This document shows positions 16,379-25,687 of a DNA stretch of 49,335 nucleotides, piece after piece. Both the position numbers and the translations under genes were made by a program. The notes below the pieces were generated by a model that saw only the letters and a program-made list of their open reading frames with translations, ran no database searches and was not told where the DNA came from. The stretch is from UBA5314 sp040217815 (GTDB lineage Bacteria > Bacillota > Syntrophomonadia > Syntrophomonadales > Syntrophomonadaceae): NCBI GenBank assembly GCA_040217815.1, contig JBEHWI010000024.1:1-49335 (forward strand), given 5' to 3'. Position 1 is the first letter of the stretch. Each line of letters begins with the position of its first letter.

Positions 16379-16898
16379 TTATTTATTTAACTGCCGAGCA
16401 TCTTGAAAATAAGCCTGAGTTTCTTCAGAATACAATCCGGTCTGGAAAAAAGTCTTTCGGAATCCACGGTAATAATCCGGGTAGGCTGTTATGGTATGGG
16501 CGTCATTAAAAAGGGCCAATTTTGAATTGGGATAAGCTTCAGCCAGCCAGCGCCCCATTTGGGCTCCAAAATCCTGGTCGGCGCCTGCTTTAAAATTGGG
16601 ACTCAGGTAATAGAAATCAGTAAAGCTTCCCAGGGAGGGATCACTGTGATCAATAGGCAGTTGTATGTAACGATGGTGATCGTCGGGCGTCATGCCCGGG
16701 TAATAATTGCCTGCAGTCAGCCGGGTTTGGGGAACCTCGTTTAATTCGTGCAATTCATACCCGCCATAAAAGGGACAACGGGGACGGAGCAGAATGTCCC
16801 ATCGTAAGGACGTATGGACATTCTGCTCCGTCCCTGCTGTCCCCTCTTCCGCCGATTACCATTACCAGCAGAACTACCTTCAATATTTTCTTTTTCAT
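16379..16898 (-). pseudogene. Broken secreted peptidase/hydrolase (tripeptidyl aminopeptidase-like), interrupted by a REP pair
   Basis: An ATG at 16898 begins a signal peptide (MKKKILKVVLLVMVIGG) that runs into the REP palindrome at 16772-16844. Beyond it the frame ends in a stop, while the rest continues in another frame from about 16768 (FYGGYELHELNEVPQTR). That part contains YIQLPIDHSDPSLGSFTDFY, typical of the N-terminus of secreted tripeptidyl aminopeptidase-like hydrolases, and then jumps to a tail (QDFGAQMGRWLAEAYPNSKL) that looks like the C-terminus. At about 170 codons it lacks the whole catalytic middle seen in ~450-residue relatives. So two lesions are visible: a REP insertion and a large internal deletion. 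Family assignment is from memory and moderate. Confidence 0.65.
16772..16844. repeat. Inverted REP pair (REPIN-like palindrome)
   Basis: Two 28-base arms, 16772-16799 and 16816-16843, match as inverted repeats at 26 of 28 positions; each contains GGGACGGAGCAGAATGTCC. The arm is nearly the same as the REP unit at 26542-26617 next to the transposase gene. It lies inside the former signal-peptide codons of the pseudogene, so it inserted after that gene existed. Confidence 0.75.
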
Positions 16899-17063
16899 AT
16901 CTTTTGAACTTCTTATATCAAGCTCCAGATATATCCTTAAGCTAGCCTATTTCATGCATTGGCCGGTTGATAATTGCGCCATAATTCACCCCCTGTTATT
17001 AAAAACGATCTAGCTGCGGGAAACATGCAATATTTATAAAAAAATTCTCTTGCCCCCCAAATA

Positions 17064-17105
17064 CATAGAGCCATTCCTTTTTCTTAATTAAGGAATGGCT
17101 CTATG
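17064..17105 (-). terminator. Hairpin terminator after the secreted protein gene at 17180
   Basis: CATAGAGCCATTCCTT and AAGGAATGGCTCTATG pair perfectly over 16 bp around a 10-base AT loop. Downstream on the minus strand is TATTTGG, on the plus strand GTTTTC; both tails are weak. Position fits the end of the leftward gene 17180-18052. Confidence 0.55.
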
Positions 17106-17179
17106 GTTTTCATCCTACTGCAACAAATGACATCGCTCGGGCCTCTCTTGTTACGATTTATTTGTTTTGAATTCAAGCT

Positions 17180-18052
17180 TTAGCCATTGGCCAGAGATAT
17201 TTTAGTTAACTCTTGAGTCAAATGAGTTACTATACCGGAGAATAAAATTTGCTGGCTGCTGGGGTAGGAAATGCAGAAGAAAACTGCTTTATCGGCACTT
17301 ACGATTCCGCACTCATAGAAAGTTATTTCAGGGCCCTGGCCACTTTCCCCGCCCTCATAAGACAGTCGGTAGAATTTTTGATCGGCATATTCCGAAGTGA
17401 TATGTGCCACCCGGTTTTTAGCCTCGGCCAGTAGATCTTGACCGGTGCTCTTTTTAACGTTGTTCATAGCTCCCCATATCTTCAGGTTATATAAATGGTC
17501 GGCAGTTTCCATGGATACTCCGTCGCCATTATCAGTTTCAAAAGAAGCGTCAAAAATGTTTGGATAGGATAAAGAATAGCCGATAATATTGTTGGCGTAG
17601 GTTTTATACTCGATGGTTTTTGGCAAAGCCGGCGATTTGATGATAACCGTCTTGGTGCCGGCATCCCAGGATACGGTGCCTCCAAAAGCCATACCGATAA
17701 AACTCAGTGGGGCCAGCGTGCGCCCATTGACTATTTGCGCAGGTACATCCAGGGTTTTTACGACTCCATTTATAGTTGGGGAAGTTGAATTGATCGGGAT
17801 TATCACGGTGATCCCGTCTTTTACACCTTTGGCCTGGCCGGCCGCGGCATCCCAGCTTACCTGGGCGCCCATAGCTTCAAAAATAGCGCTCATCGGAACC
17901 AGAACCCGCCCGTCTTGAATCATCGGAGGTACATCGAAAGTCAGCACCTCTTCATCTAAAATGACCGTAGGTGCTTCACTGGCCATGGCTGGCATTACGA
18001 GGGTTGTTAATAATACGAGTATCAGGAACAAACAAGTGAACCGCTTCTTCAT
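17180..18052 (-). CDS. Secreted copper-amine-oxidase N-terminal domain protein
   Basis: 290 residues from an ATG with AGGAAAGGGA upstream. A signal peptide (1-24, ending AMASE) is followed by a Cu_amine_oxidN1 stalk domain: PPMIQDGRVLVPMSAIFEAMGAQVSWD and PAQIVNGRTLAPLSFIGMAFGGTVSWD, two of the repeated motifs of this common clostridial secreted module. The last ~140 residues (IGYSLSYPNIFDASFE...) resemble PsbP/DUF1795-like domains. Despite the name no oxidase is present. Extracellular, function unknown. A related stalk occurs in the gene at 27109. Possible promoter at 18201-18229. Confidence 0.88.
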   Translation of the reverse strand: MKKRFTCLFLILVLLTTLVMPAMASEAPTVILDEEVLTFDVPPMIQDGRVLVPMSAIFEAMGAQVSWDAAAGQAKGVKDGITVIIPINSTSPTINGVVKTLDVPAQIVNGRTLAPLSFIGMAFGGTVSWDAGTKTVIIKSPALPKTIEYKTYANNIIGYSLSYPNIFDASFETDNGDGVSMETADHLYNLKIWGAMNNVKKSTGQDLLAEAKNRVAHITSEYADQKFYRLSYEGGESGQGPEITFYECGIVSADKAVFFCISYPSSQQILFSGIVTHLTQELTKISLANG

Positions 18053-18200
18053 TCAATCAATCCCTTTCCTTTGTGTTGCTGGATTTTGGCTAGGAGTTGC
18101 CCGCCCGTACACTCGTTCAGTACCAGTCATATCGCCCGGTTTTAGCTGCAACCCGATATCAATATTGAAACTATTTTACCAGGATGCGCCATTAAATGCC

Positions 18201-18229
18201 ATTATATTCTATGCAATATATCTTGTTGA
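18201..18229 (-). promoter_or_regulatory. Possible promoter of the secreted protein gene
   Basis: Minus-strand TCAACA (18224-18229), 17 bases, TATAAT (18201-18206). The -10 is perfect, the -35 weak; the leader would be about 145 bases. Confidence 0.4.
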
Positions 18230-18260
18230 TGTACCAAACCGGCAGTGTTGGGAAGTGATA

Positions 18261-18962
18261 TTAAGCTTGTACATTGGACTTCTTAAACAAAACCGCCAAT
18301 AATACAGGCCCAATAGTCAGAAGTAGGCCCACCAGTCCCAGGTCTATTAATGTCATGATGAGAGGTAGTTTAAAAAGCGGATCGGTAAAAACAACTAATC
18401 CCAATATTCCTGTGGCAGCAAAAAGCCAGCGTATCCAACGCTCCAGTTTTCCCTGACCGAAAACCCTTGAAGCACAAAGAAATGATAAACACATGAAAAA
18501 ATAGCCTACCCCTTCTAACGCTCCAGGAATTGAATACGGATAGTAATTGGCATAAAGCCATAAAGACAATCCTTCAGTCATATTATGAATCAGGTTATGA
18601 CGAACTACTGCCATCTGAATATAGTAGTTGGTGCTCAATATAGCCGCGTAAATTGCCGCAAAAACTAATGCGGCAAGACTCCATATTTTGTTTTCCTCTT
18701 CAACTACTGCATGGACTGAAATAATCATGGTTAAAAATGCCACGGTCAGAAAAAAGCAGGGAATTACCCAGGTTAAAAATGGCAATTGCTTAAAGGATTC
18801 AGCATATGATTCCATACCACTCCAAGGAGCATGTAAAATTGGCTGATACATAGCAAAAGCCAGAAAATACCAGATATTTAGAATCCCAGTCAATAGAGAA
18901 GACCAGAACCCTATTTTCGATATCATTGGGTTTTTCTCATTAAGTATTGAAAAGGTACTCAT
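18261..18962 (-). CDS. Integral membrane protein of unknown function, six helices
   Basis: 233 residues with about six hydrophobic segments (18-38, 63-83, 92-112, 150-168, 180-198, 202-226). The loops are short, and the C-terminus is basic (FKKSN), which suggests it lies inside. It resembles the DUF4386/unknown-function membrane proteins in layout, but I cannot assign a family. RBS is weak (GAGAGGCTT). No partner gene is evident. Confidence 0.7.
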   Translation of the reverse strand: MSTFSILNEKNPMISKIGFWSSLLTGILNIWYFLAFAMYQPILHAPWSGMESYAESFKQLPFLTWVIPCFFLTVAFLTMIISVHAVVEEENKIWSLAALVFAAIYAAILSTNYYIQMAVVRHNLIHNMTEGLSLWLYANYYPYSIPGALEGVGYFFMCLSFLCASRVFGQGKLERWIRWLFAATGILGLVVFTDPLFKLPLIMTLIDLGLVGLLLTIGPVLLAVLFKKSNVQA

Positions 18963-19175
18963 AAGCCTCTCCCAATTATGGTTAAGTGAAATACGCGACT
19001 ATCCCTACTTGATGCCCTGCTTCTACGTTTGTAAAACAATTCCATACAAATGTCAAGGAGACAGCCGTTTGTTTTTCGAGACCAACATTTTAAAAATAAT
19101 TTATACAAGTTTTCAATACAAAGTACTATAGTGATAGTAAGAAAGTATTCAAAATGATCCCGGAGGTGGTTAATC

Positions 19176-19373
19176 ATGCCGTTGATCTATTTTGAAGTAT
19201 TTTGCGCCAAGTGTGGAAAGGGTCTCTGTAAACTCACGACGGTTGATGAGAGAAGTGGGCTTAAAGTGGAAGTTCAGCCCTGCCCGCAATGTTTGAAAGA
19301 TGCTGAAGATAAAGGATTTGATAAAGGATTCCTCGGAGCTTACCAGGATACCAGAGAATACGCAGAAAGATAG
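19176..19373 (+). CDS. Small zinc-ribbon-like protein
   Basis: 65 residues from an ATG behind GGAGGTGG. Two CxxC knuckles, FCAKCGKGLC and PCPQCLKD, about 24 residues apart, form a likely zinc site; the C-terminal third is helical and acidic (AEDKGFDKGFLGAYQD). No enzyme motif. Single gene with its own terminator at 19386-19408. Could be a regulator or a protein-interaction adaptor; function unknown. Confidence 0.78.
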   Translation: MPLIYFEVFCAKCGKGLCKLTTVDERSGLKVEVQPCPQCLKDAEDKGFDKGFLGAYQDTREYAER

Positions 19374-19385
19374 AGTATTGGTTGG

Positions 19386-19408
19386 GGCCGCCCCAGGGCG
19401 GCCTTTTT
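19386..19408 (+). terminator. Intrinsic terminator after the zinc-ribbon gene
   Basis: GGCCGCCC, loop CAG-like, GGGCGGCC, then five T. Textbook rho-independent terminator 12 bases after the stop codon. Confidence 0.85.
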
Positions 19409-19501
19409 GCTCCCCCTTAAAAAACTCCAGACGTACAGGGGCGGGATCTATCATCCCTGACACGCCTGGTATTTAGCAAACCCTTTAAGTAAAGTATTCA
19501 C

Positions 19502-19852
19502 CTATTTGTCGCCCTCTTCCGGCACTATGCAGATGAAGCTAAGATCACCGCTGCCGGTGTTGGTAAACTGGTGCTCCAAATTATCAGGCACATAGGCTAC
19601 CGAGCCAGTCTGCACTTCATAATTCTGGCCGTCCAGATACAGGGTTCCCTGGCCGCCTATTATATAATTGATATGGGGCCAGGGGTGGGAATGACGCGGG
19701 GTAAAGCCTTCCGGGCCTATCGTAAAAATACGCATAACCCAGCCCTGCCAGCCCTGCTCAGGGCCAACCGCCACCTGTTTCAAAACATTCAGGGCCTTGC
19801 CCGGAATATTTACTTCTATTCCCGGTATTTTCGCAACGTGATCAACATACAT
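19502..19852 (-). CDS. Cupin-domain protein
   Basis: 116 residues from the ATG at 19852 with GGGGAGG seven bases upstream; a start at 19876 would lack a ribosome site. One cupin barrel: motif 1 TPRHSHPWPHINYIIGGQG gives two metal histidines with His where Glu is usual, and motif 2 GSVAYVPDNLEHQFTN supplies the last His. Such small cupins bind a metal ion and a small ligand or act as dioxygenases or isomerases; which one is unknown. It follows the foldase gene by ~75 bases in the same direction. Confidence 0.85.
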   Translation of the reverse strand: MYVDHVAKIPGIEVNIPGKALNVLKQVAVGPEQGWQGWVMRIFTIGPEGFTPRHSHPWPHINYIIGGQGTLYLDGQNYEVQTGSVAYVPDNLEHQFTNTGSGDLSFICIVPEEGDK

Positions 19853-19927
19853 GCTTATGCCTCCCCTGTTATACATTAATTCTGATACCCTTGGTTATCC
19901 AGTCTACAATGCTGTTTTGTATTTCGG

Positions 19928-20815
19928 CTACTTTGGGGCCAGGGAATTCTCTATTTTGTACTGCTGGTACATTTCCTCGATCCAGGTGTTGTATTCTGCT
20001 TCTATTTTTTGCTGCAATACAGCTTCATAAATCTGCGGTTTGCTCTGTTCAAAATTGGCCTCCTGGGCTTCTTTGATTTCATCAACTTTTATAAGGTGGT
20101 ACCCGAATTCGGTCTTGACCGGATCACTTATTTGTCCAACCTTCAAGGAAAAAGCCGCCGTGTCAAATTCCTTGACCATCTCCCCCTTGCGAATAAAACC
20201 CAGCTCCCCGCCACCGTCCCTGGTTGCCGTATCTGTGGAGTTTTCTTGGGCCAGTTTGGCAAAATCTTCACCGTTCGCCAGCCGTTTTTTTATTTCATCG
20301 GCCTTTTCCTTGGTATCCAGCAGGATGTGGCTGACCTTTACCTGCTTCTCCTGAGCGAATGAAGCCTTGTTTTCTTCAAAGTAAGCTTTCAATTCATCGT
20401 CACTGATGGCAACTCGCGGTTCCATGAGCTTTCTTATTTTCATAGATAGTGCTATGTCCTTTTTTACATCATCCATTGTAAAACCGCTGCTAGTCAGTGC
20501 TTGAAGAAAGGCATCCTGCCCCCCGTAATCGTTATAGTACTTTTGCAATTCGGCTTGAATTTCCTGGTCGGTCACAGCGATTTTTCGTTTTTGGGCTTCG
20601 AGATCGACGATCCTTTCCGCGATTAAAGAATTCAGGGCCTCTTTGCCGTTTTGCTTGACCATCAGATTATACAATTCCGTTTTAGTGATTTTATCTCCAT
20701 TGACACTGGCCACCGTTTCCGACTTTCCTTTTACATAGAAAATGGCGCCGACCGCCAAAATTATAGCCAGAATGCTCAGAAGGATATATATATTGCTTTT
20801 CTTTTTCAGATTCAT
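19928..20815 (-). CDS. Membrane-anchored parvulin-type peptidyl-prolyl isomerase (PrsA/SurA-like foldase)
   Basis: 295 residues from the ATG at 20815 (MNLKKKSNIYILL...), which gives a normal membrane anchor; AAGGGG lies upstream. After the anchor comes a SurA-N-like helical chaperone region (VNGDKITKTELYNLMVKQ..., ~35-155), the parvulin domain (~160-250: KVSHILLDTKEKADEIKKRL, GGGELGFIRKGEMVKEFDTAAFSL, FGYHLIKVDEI) and a final helix. It should help secreted proteins fold at the outer face of the membrane. Many secreted proteins are encoded around it. Confidence 0.92.
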   Translation of the reverse strand: MNLKKKSNIYILLSILAIILAVGAIFYVKGKSETVASVNGDKITKTELYNLMVKQNGKEALNSLIAERIVDLEAQKRKIAVTDQEIQAELQKYYNDYGGQDAFLQALTSSGFTMDDVKKDIALSMKIRKLMEPRVAISDDELKAYFEENKASFAQEKQVKVSHILLDTKEKADEIKKRLANGEDFAKLAQENSTDTATRDGGGELGFIRKGEMVKEFDTAAFSLKVGQISDPVKTEFGYHLIKVDEIKEAQEANFEQSKPQIYEAVLQQKIEAEYNTWIEEMYQQYKIENSLAPK

Positions 20816-21025
20816 TATGTGAATGCACCCCTTTATCATAAAATGGCTTGGACATTCCGTCCAAAAAGACGTACTGCCTATATTCATCGCCTATCATCGG
20901 CCTTTTCATACTTAGCCTGAGCAGGTATACCACTGTTATTTTACATCTTTTTACTGAAAATGGGCTTAAATATTTCAGCCTGGTGGCAAACTAATAAGGC
21001 TTAACCTGTTATTAGGAGGAAAAAC

Positions 21026-22417
21026 ATGCCCAAACAAGGATTGTCTGCCTTTCAACTTACCATGCTGGCCCTTGGAACCGTAGTGGGTGGTTCCTTTTTC
21101 CTGGGTTCATCTATTGCCATCAAAGCTGCGGGGCCGTCTATAATTATCGGTTTTGTGATAGGGGGTATAATGACTTATATCATACTCACCGCTTTATCGG
21201 AAATGACCACCGCCAACGCCCATCCCGGCTCCTTCCGGGCCTTTGCAGCCGAAGCCTATGGCCCTTTTGCCGGTTTTTTAGTCGGATGGGTTTACTGGAC
21301 CGGTATGATCCTGGCCATGTCCAGTGAAGCTACGGCTGCCTCCATTTTAATAAGATCCTGGTTCCCCGGTTTATCTTTGCCGTTATTATCTATTGGAATC
21401 GTGGCCGCTATAACCCTTGTAAATCTATTGGGAGCCCATCAGGTTTCCAAACTGGAAAGTACGTTGGCCGCGGTTAAGCTGCTGGCTATCGTGATGTTTA
21501 TAGTCCTGGCGGTTGTTCTGATATTGGGGTTCTTTCCCGCTAGAACTGCCCTGGGTTGGGGAGCCGTCCGCAACGCTGCCTTTTTGCCCAATGGGATGGG
21601 TGGATTGGCAGGCAGTATGCTGATTGTCATATTCAGTTATGCCGGGTTTGAGGTTATAGGCCTGGCCGCTTCTGAAGCCCGCGACCCGCATAAGACGGTC
21701 CCACGCGCCATTAAAGCCACGGTGATTTCCCTGGTCGGGTTGTACATTGCTGTGGTAGCTTTATTGCTGCCCCTGATTTCTACAACATCCTTGCCGTCCA
21801 ATGTCGGGCCGATGGTGGCCGCTTTAAATGCTCAAGGCCTGGGAGTGGCGGCCGGGGTGGTCAATCTGGTCCTCATCACGGCCATTCTTTCTACCATGCT
21901 GGCCGCTACCTTTGGCCTGGGCAGGATGCTGCGCTCCCTGGCCGACAACGGGGATGCTCCAGGTTTTCTGGTTGATCGAGGAGACGTTCCTCTAAAAGGC
22001 ATCCTGTTTTCAGGAATTGCCATGCTGCTGGCGGTCAGCTTTTCCTACGTGCTGCCCGATCGAATCTATATTTTTCTGGTCAGTTCGGGAGGGTTTTCAC
22101 TGCTCTTTGCCTATCTGGTCATTATGTTGACCCATCTTCGGTTTAGAATACGGAATGGCTGTCCTCCCCAGGGGGATTGCCAGCTGCCAGGCTATCCTTA
22201 CACTACCTGGGCAGGAATTATCAGCCTGGCGGTTGTCATTGCAACCATGCCCTTGATTCCCGGGCAGGGCTCGGGGCTCTTTGCCGGGCTGGCCCTGGTG
22301 CTTGTATTTTCACTGGCCTATTATGTAACCCGTTTAGCTCCATTTCGCATTGCACCAGCAGTAAAGCCGATGCAAAAAGGCCAGGAGCACCAAGATAAGA
22401 CCGGGAAGAAGGGTTAG
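21026..22417 (+). CDS. Amino acid permease (APC superfamily)
   Basis: 463 residues from an ATG behind AGGAGG. About 12 hydrophobic segments and the APC signature: LALGTVVGGSFFLGSS in helix 1, a conserved FSYAGFEVIGLAASEARDP loop around helix 6, and GRMLRSLADNGDAPGFL. It imports amino acids or polyamines with protons, or exchanges them; the substrate is not readable. The C-terminal tail is short and charged. Confidence 0.9.
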   Translation: MPKQGLSAFQLTMLALGTVVGGSFFLGSSIAIKAAGPSIIIGFVIGGIMTYIILTALSEMTTANAHPGSFRAFAAEAYGPFAGFLVGWVYWTGMILAMSSEATAASILIRSWFPGLSLPLLSIGIVAAITLVNLLGAHQVSKLESTLAAVKLLAIVMFIVLAVVLILGFFPARTALGWGAVRNAAFLPNGMGGLAGSMLIVIFSYAGFEVIGLAASEARDPHKTVPRAIKATVISLVGLYIAVVALLLPLISTTSLPSNVGPMVAALNAQGLGVAAGVVNLVLITAILSTMLAATFGLGRMLRSLADNGDAPGFLVDRGDVPLKGILFSGIAMLLAVSFSYVLPDRIYIFLVSSGGFSLLFAYLVIMLTHLRFRIRNGCPPQGDCQLPGYPYTTWAGIISLAVVIATMPLIPGQGSGLFAGLALVLVFSLAYYVTRLAPFRIAPAVKPMQKGQEHQDKTGKKG

Positions 22418-22514
22418 CTGCTTTAAGGTGAGTAAGGCAAATGCTCTTTCATATACCGTTGCTAGTCCGGAGATTGAGAATTTCTAACGTTCAAGCATAA
22501 AGGAGTAGGTTTTC

Positions 22515-25500
22515 TTGACTGAAGAAAAGGCCAGGCTCCCGGAATCCCCCCTGGAGAAAGCAAACCTCCCCAGGCGCTTGTCTTTATCCGCCCTGGTTTC
22601 GATTATATTGTGGGCGGTTTTACTGTTTATAGCGTTTTTATACAGCCCCAAACTGCAATCGGTTATCGTCAGGGGCACGGCCACCGTGCCGGGCAGTCAG
22701 AGTGATGCAGTAAACCAGCTCAAAGCCAGGGAATTCCCCAACCTTCCCACTCATCAGCTGGCTTTAATCTTCACCAGTTCATCTCTGCCTGTGATGGATG
22801 CCGCCTATCAGGGCGAAGCTGAACAATTTTTGCAGAAAATTTTAGTGGTACCCGGTGTGAAAAGGGTGAGTAGTCCATGGAACGGCGGTGGGAAGGAGCT
22901 GATCGGCCGTGACGGGCGAACCGCCCTGGTGATACTGGAACTCCAGGCCAGTGATTTTTCGGTTCAGGGGCAAGTGATCCCTGCAGTTGGCGAAACCATG
23001 CAAAGCAATTCCGGCGGCCTTGGCGTCTATCTTACTGGAGAAGCCGCGGTAAACAGCGAATTAATGGAAAACATTCTGAATGATGTGGCCCGGGCGGAAC
23101 GCTATGTCGTCCCTATTATCCTGCTCTTGCTGATTGTCATATTTCGTTCTGTAATTGCTGCTCTGCTGCCTCTGGCCCTGGGTTTGGTCAGCGTTTTCGT
23201 CACCATGGGCTTGTTTTACTTTTACGCCCGGGGGCATCTGGTCCACGAATCTATAACCAGCCTCATTTCCATGCTGGGCATGGGCGTAGGGGTTGATTAT
23301 GCACTTTTTCTGACCACCCGCTTTCGGGAAGAATTGGGAGCCGGTCATCATCCTGCCCGAGCCTCTCATAACACCGTCCTTAGCTCCGGCCAGGCCATTG
23401 TTTTTTCAGGCACTACAGTAGCGGTTAGCGTAGCCAGCCTCTATTTAGTCAACAGCCCTATCATCCGCTCCCTGGCCCTGGCTATGGTTCTTCTGGTTGC
23501 AGTGGCCGTGTTGGCGGCTACAACCCTCCTGCCGGTTCTACTGACCCTCCTGGGAGAACGGATCAACTCGCTGCCGATCCGCCTGCCCCAAAAGCGGGCA
23601 CGAAAAGAGCCTGAAGCATACTGGCATGACTGGGCATTGAGAATCATGAACCGGCCCTGGGTTTTCACCGTTCTGGCCCTTCTTCCCCTTCTGCTTATCG
23701 CCGCCCCGGTGGCTATTATGAAGACAGGATGGCCCAGTATAAGCCTGCTGCCTCCATCTGCCAGTGCCCGTCAGGGTTATCATATTTTAGAACAACAATT
23801 TTCCGGGGGTGTTACCAGTCCAATCGAAGTGCTGGTTCCCGTCAAAACCGGCACCGTTGCTGATTCCCAGAACCTCCCCCTTATTTATAATCTGGTCGAC
23901 TCTATGAAAAAGGATCCGGCTGTAGATAATGTCATAAGCCATGTTTCATTACAATCGCAATGGACATTGGCCGATTACAAAAAAATATATCTGGAAGAAC
24001 CGGCCCGCCTTTCCCAACTACCGCAGCAATTGGGAAAGGCGGGTCAGGCTTTGCAGCAATCATCCCAGGCTTTGCAGACTATGAACCAGAGCCTGGGTCA
24101 GATGCAATCCGGTCTGGATGATCTGGCCGGAGGCGAACAGCAGTTGGCGGACCAAACCAGGAAGATATCATCTAGTTTGGCCCGGATTTACCCGGCTCTA
24201 CAGCAAGCTGCCCGTAAAATAAGTTCCGGGGATGACAGCTTCAAAAGTGCAGTCCAGGCCCTTGATTCACTGCAAACTGAGCTGGGCGCAGCTGAACAAC
24301 AGCTGGCGGCAATAAGGGCACAGAGTCCTGACAATCTCCAGCTATCCAGGGTCCATGAGCAGCTTATCAGGGCTCGAACCGTTCTTTCCGGACAGCCGGG
24401 CCAGCCAGGCCTGGTTGATCAGATAAAATCCGGCAATGCCGACTCTGGACAGAATTCTGCCACCCTGCAGAAGGTTGCAACGCAGCTGCAACAGCTTGAC
24501 GCCGGTTTGCAGCAAATCGCGGCTGGATCTGAAAAAAGCGGGCAGGGAATCCAGCAGATTTCCGCCGGTATGAATCAAACTGAACAGGGATTGGAGCAAG
24601 TAAGCAGCGGAATCGAACGGATAGGAAATGAACTGAAAGCCATTGAAACAGAGGGAGGCGGCCTGGACTTGACTCCGCTCCTGGCGAGAGGAGATTTTGG
24701 CCTGCGCCTGCTCATGTCCAGGGGTGGACAACAAACCGAACAAACCCTGCCCACCCTGGTTAACTTGGACCGGGGAGCAACCGTCGCCCGGATCCTGGTT
24801 ATTCCTAAAGAAGGTCCGGATTCGCCATCTACAACTGAACTGGTTCGAAGACTGCGCAGTCAGATGCCCCGGCAGGCCGGTGAACTTGAACCCCTGGTAG
24901 GAGGCACTACCGCCATTCTCCAGGACATGAACGATCAGTTGGACTGGGCCCTCCCCCGGGTAATTGTCATGGTTCTACTGGTTACTTTCCTGGTTCTGGT
25001 TATTCTCCTGCGCTCCCTCATTTTACCGTTGACTGCAGTGCTTATGAATGCCCTCTCCGCGGCCGCCGCCTATGGAGCCCTCGTGCTGGTTTTCCAGAAA
25101 GGACTTCTGGCAGATCTCCTGGGCTTTACCCCGCTCGGTTATCTGGAAAGCCCTATTATTGTGATGCTCTTCGCCATTTTATTTGGCCTGAGCATGGATT
25201 ATGAGATATTCCTTTTGAGCCGTATTAAAGAAGTCTACGACCAGACCGGAGACAACCAGGAGAGCATAGCAGTCGGCCTGGCTAAAACGGCTGGTATTAT
25301 TACCGGAGCTGCAGCCATTATGGTTTTAATTTTTGCCGTATTTGCTTCCATCGGAGTTCTTACTATTAAAGAAATGGGGTTGGGCCTGGCCGTGGCCGTC
25401 TTATTAGACGCCTCTCTGATCCGCATCGTGCTCGCACCCGCTCTGATGCGCCTTACCGGCCGCTGGAATTGGTGGGCTCCCCGCTGGCTGCTGCGCATCC

Positions 25501-25526
25501 TACCGCGCTTTGACTTGCAGCATTAA
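22515..25526 (+). CDS. MMPL/RND-family membrane transporter with large coiled-coil extracellular insert
   Basis: 1003 residues from a TTG behind AAGGAGTAGG. Two halves of about six helices each. The N-terminal half has a helix, a porter-like domain, then helices ~195-350 with the motif GMGVGVDYALFLTTRFREEL; the C-terminal half ends with helices ~820-990 and GLSMDYEIFLLSRIKE. These GxxxDY motifs carry the proton-relay Asp. Between them, residues ~480-720 form a Gln/Ser-rich heptad region (GQALQQSSQALQTMNQSLGQ, SGQGIQQISAGMNQTEQGL) that should make a long extracellular coiled coil, as in YhgE/Pip and some MmpL/YdfJ proteins. Likely exports lipids or hydrophobic compounds. Confidence 0.9.
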   Translation: MTEEKARLPESPLEKANLPRRLSLSALVSIILWAVLLFIAFLYSPKLQSVIVRGTATVPGSQSDAVNQLKAREFPNLPTHQLALIFTSSSLPVMDAAYQGEAEQFLQKILVVPGVKRVSSPWNGGGKELIGRDGRTALVILELQASDFSVQGQVIPAVGETMQSNSGGLGVYLTGEAAVNSELMENILNDVARAERYVVPIILLLLIVIFRSVIAALLPLALGLVSVFVTMGLFYFYARGHLVHESITSLISMLGMGVGVDYALFLTTRFREELGAGHHPARASHNTVLSSGQAIVFSGTTVAVSVASLYLVNSPIIRSLALAMVLLVAVAVLAATTLLPVLLTLLGERINSLPIRLPQKRARKEPEAYWHDWALRIMNRPWVFTVLALLPLLLIAAPVAIMKTGWPSISLLPPSASARQGYHILEQQFSGGVTSPIEVLVPVKTGTVADSQNLPLIYNLVDSMKKDPAVDNVISHVSLQSQWTLADYKKIYLEEPARLSQLPQQLGKAGQALQQSSQALQTMNQSLGQMQSGLDDLAGGEQQLADQTRKISSSLARIYPALQQAARKISSGDDSFKSAVQALDSLQTELGAAEQQLAAIRAQSPDNLQLSRVHEQLIRARTVLSGQPGQPGLVDQIKSGNADSGQNSATLQKVATQLQQLDAGLQQIAAGSEKSGQGIQQISAGMNQTEQGLEQVSSGIERIGNELKAIETEGGGLDLTPLLARGDFGLRLLMSRGGQQTEQTLPTLVNLDRGATVARILVIPKEGPDSPSTTELVRRLRSQMPRQAGELEPLVGGTTAILQDMNDQLDWALPRVIVMVLLVTFLVLVILLRSLILPLTAVLMNALSAAAAYGALVLVFQKGLLADLLGFTPLGYLESPIIVMLFAILFGLSMDYEIFLLSRIKEVYDQTGDNQESIAVGLAKTAGIITGAAAIMVLIFAVFASIGVLTIKEMGLGLAVAVLLDASLIRIVLAPALMRLTGRWNWWAPRWLLRILPRFDLQH

Positions 25527-25544
25527 AAGCCGCTGAATTATGCT

Positions 25545-25625
25545 GCGGATTTCAACAAGGTGCCGGCCTTCATTGTCGCATATAATTACGCCTGGTTCAT
25601 CACCGTGCCGCTCGACGGGAATTAA
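25545..25625 (+). pseudogene. Possible remnant of a membrane protein C-terminus
   Basis: A frame without a start reads ADFNKVPAFIVAY followed by NYAWFITVPLDGN and a stop. It looks like the last helix of a permease, not like random sequence, and has no start codon or ribosome site. It sits between the MMPL gene and the REP at 25643. Low confidence; could be chance. Confidence 0.25.
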
Positions 25626-25642
25626 GTTCGTGCTTTTCTGAA

Positions 25643-25670
25643 GGACATTGGGGACGGTCCTTATTGTCCC
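25643..25670. repeat. REP unit downstream of the RAYT gene
   Basis: 28 bases beginning GGACATTGGGGACGG and ending TTATTGTCCC, an imperfect palindrome. It belongs to the same family as the units at 26542-26617 and 16772-16844 but is more diverged. It marks the 3' side of the transposase gene, 18 bases from its stop. Confidence 0.65.
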
Positions 25671-25687
25671 ATGTATTCATTTACAGT

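Noticed and set aside
19502..20815. Cupin and foldase as one functional unit
   Set aside because: Only same-strand proximity supports this; no overlap, shared motif or known pairing.
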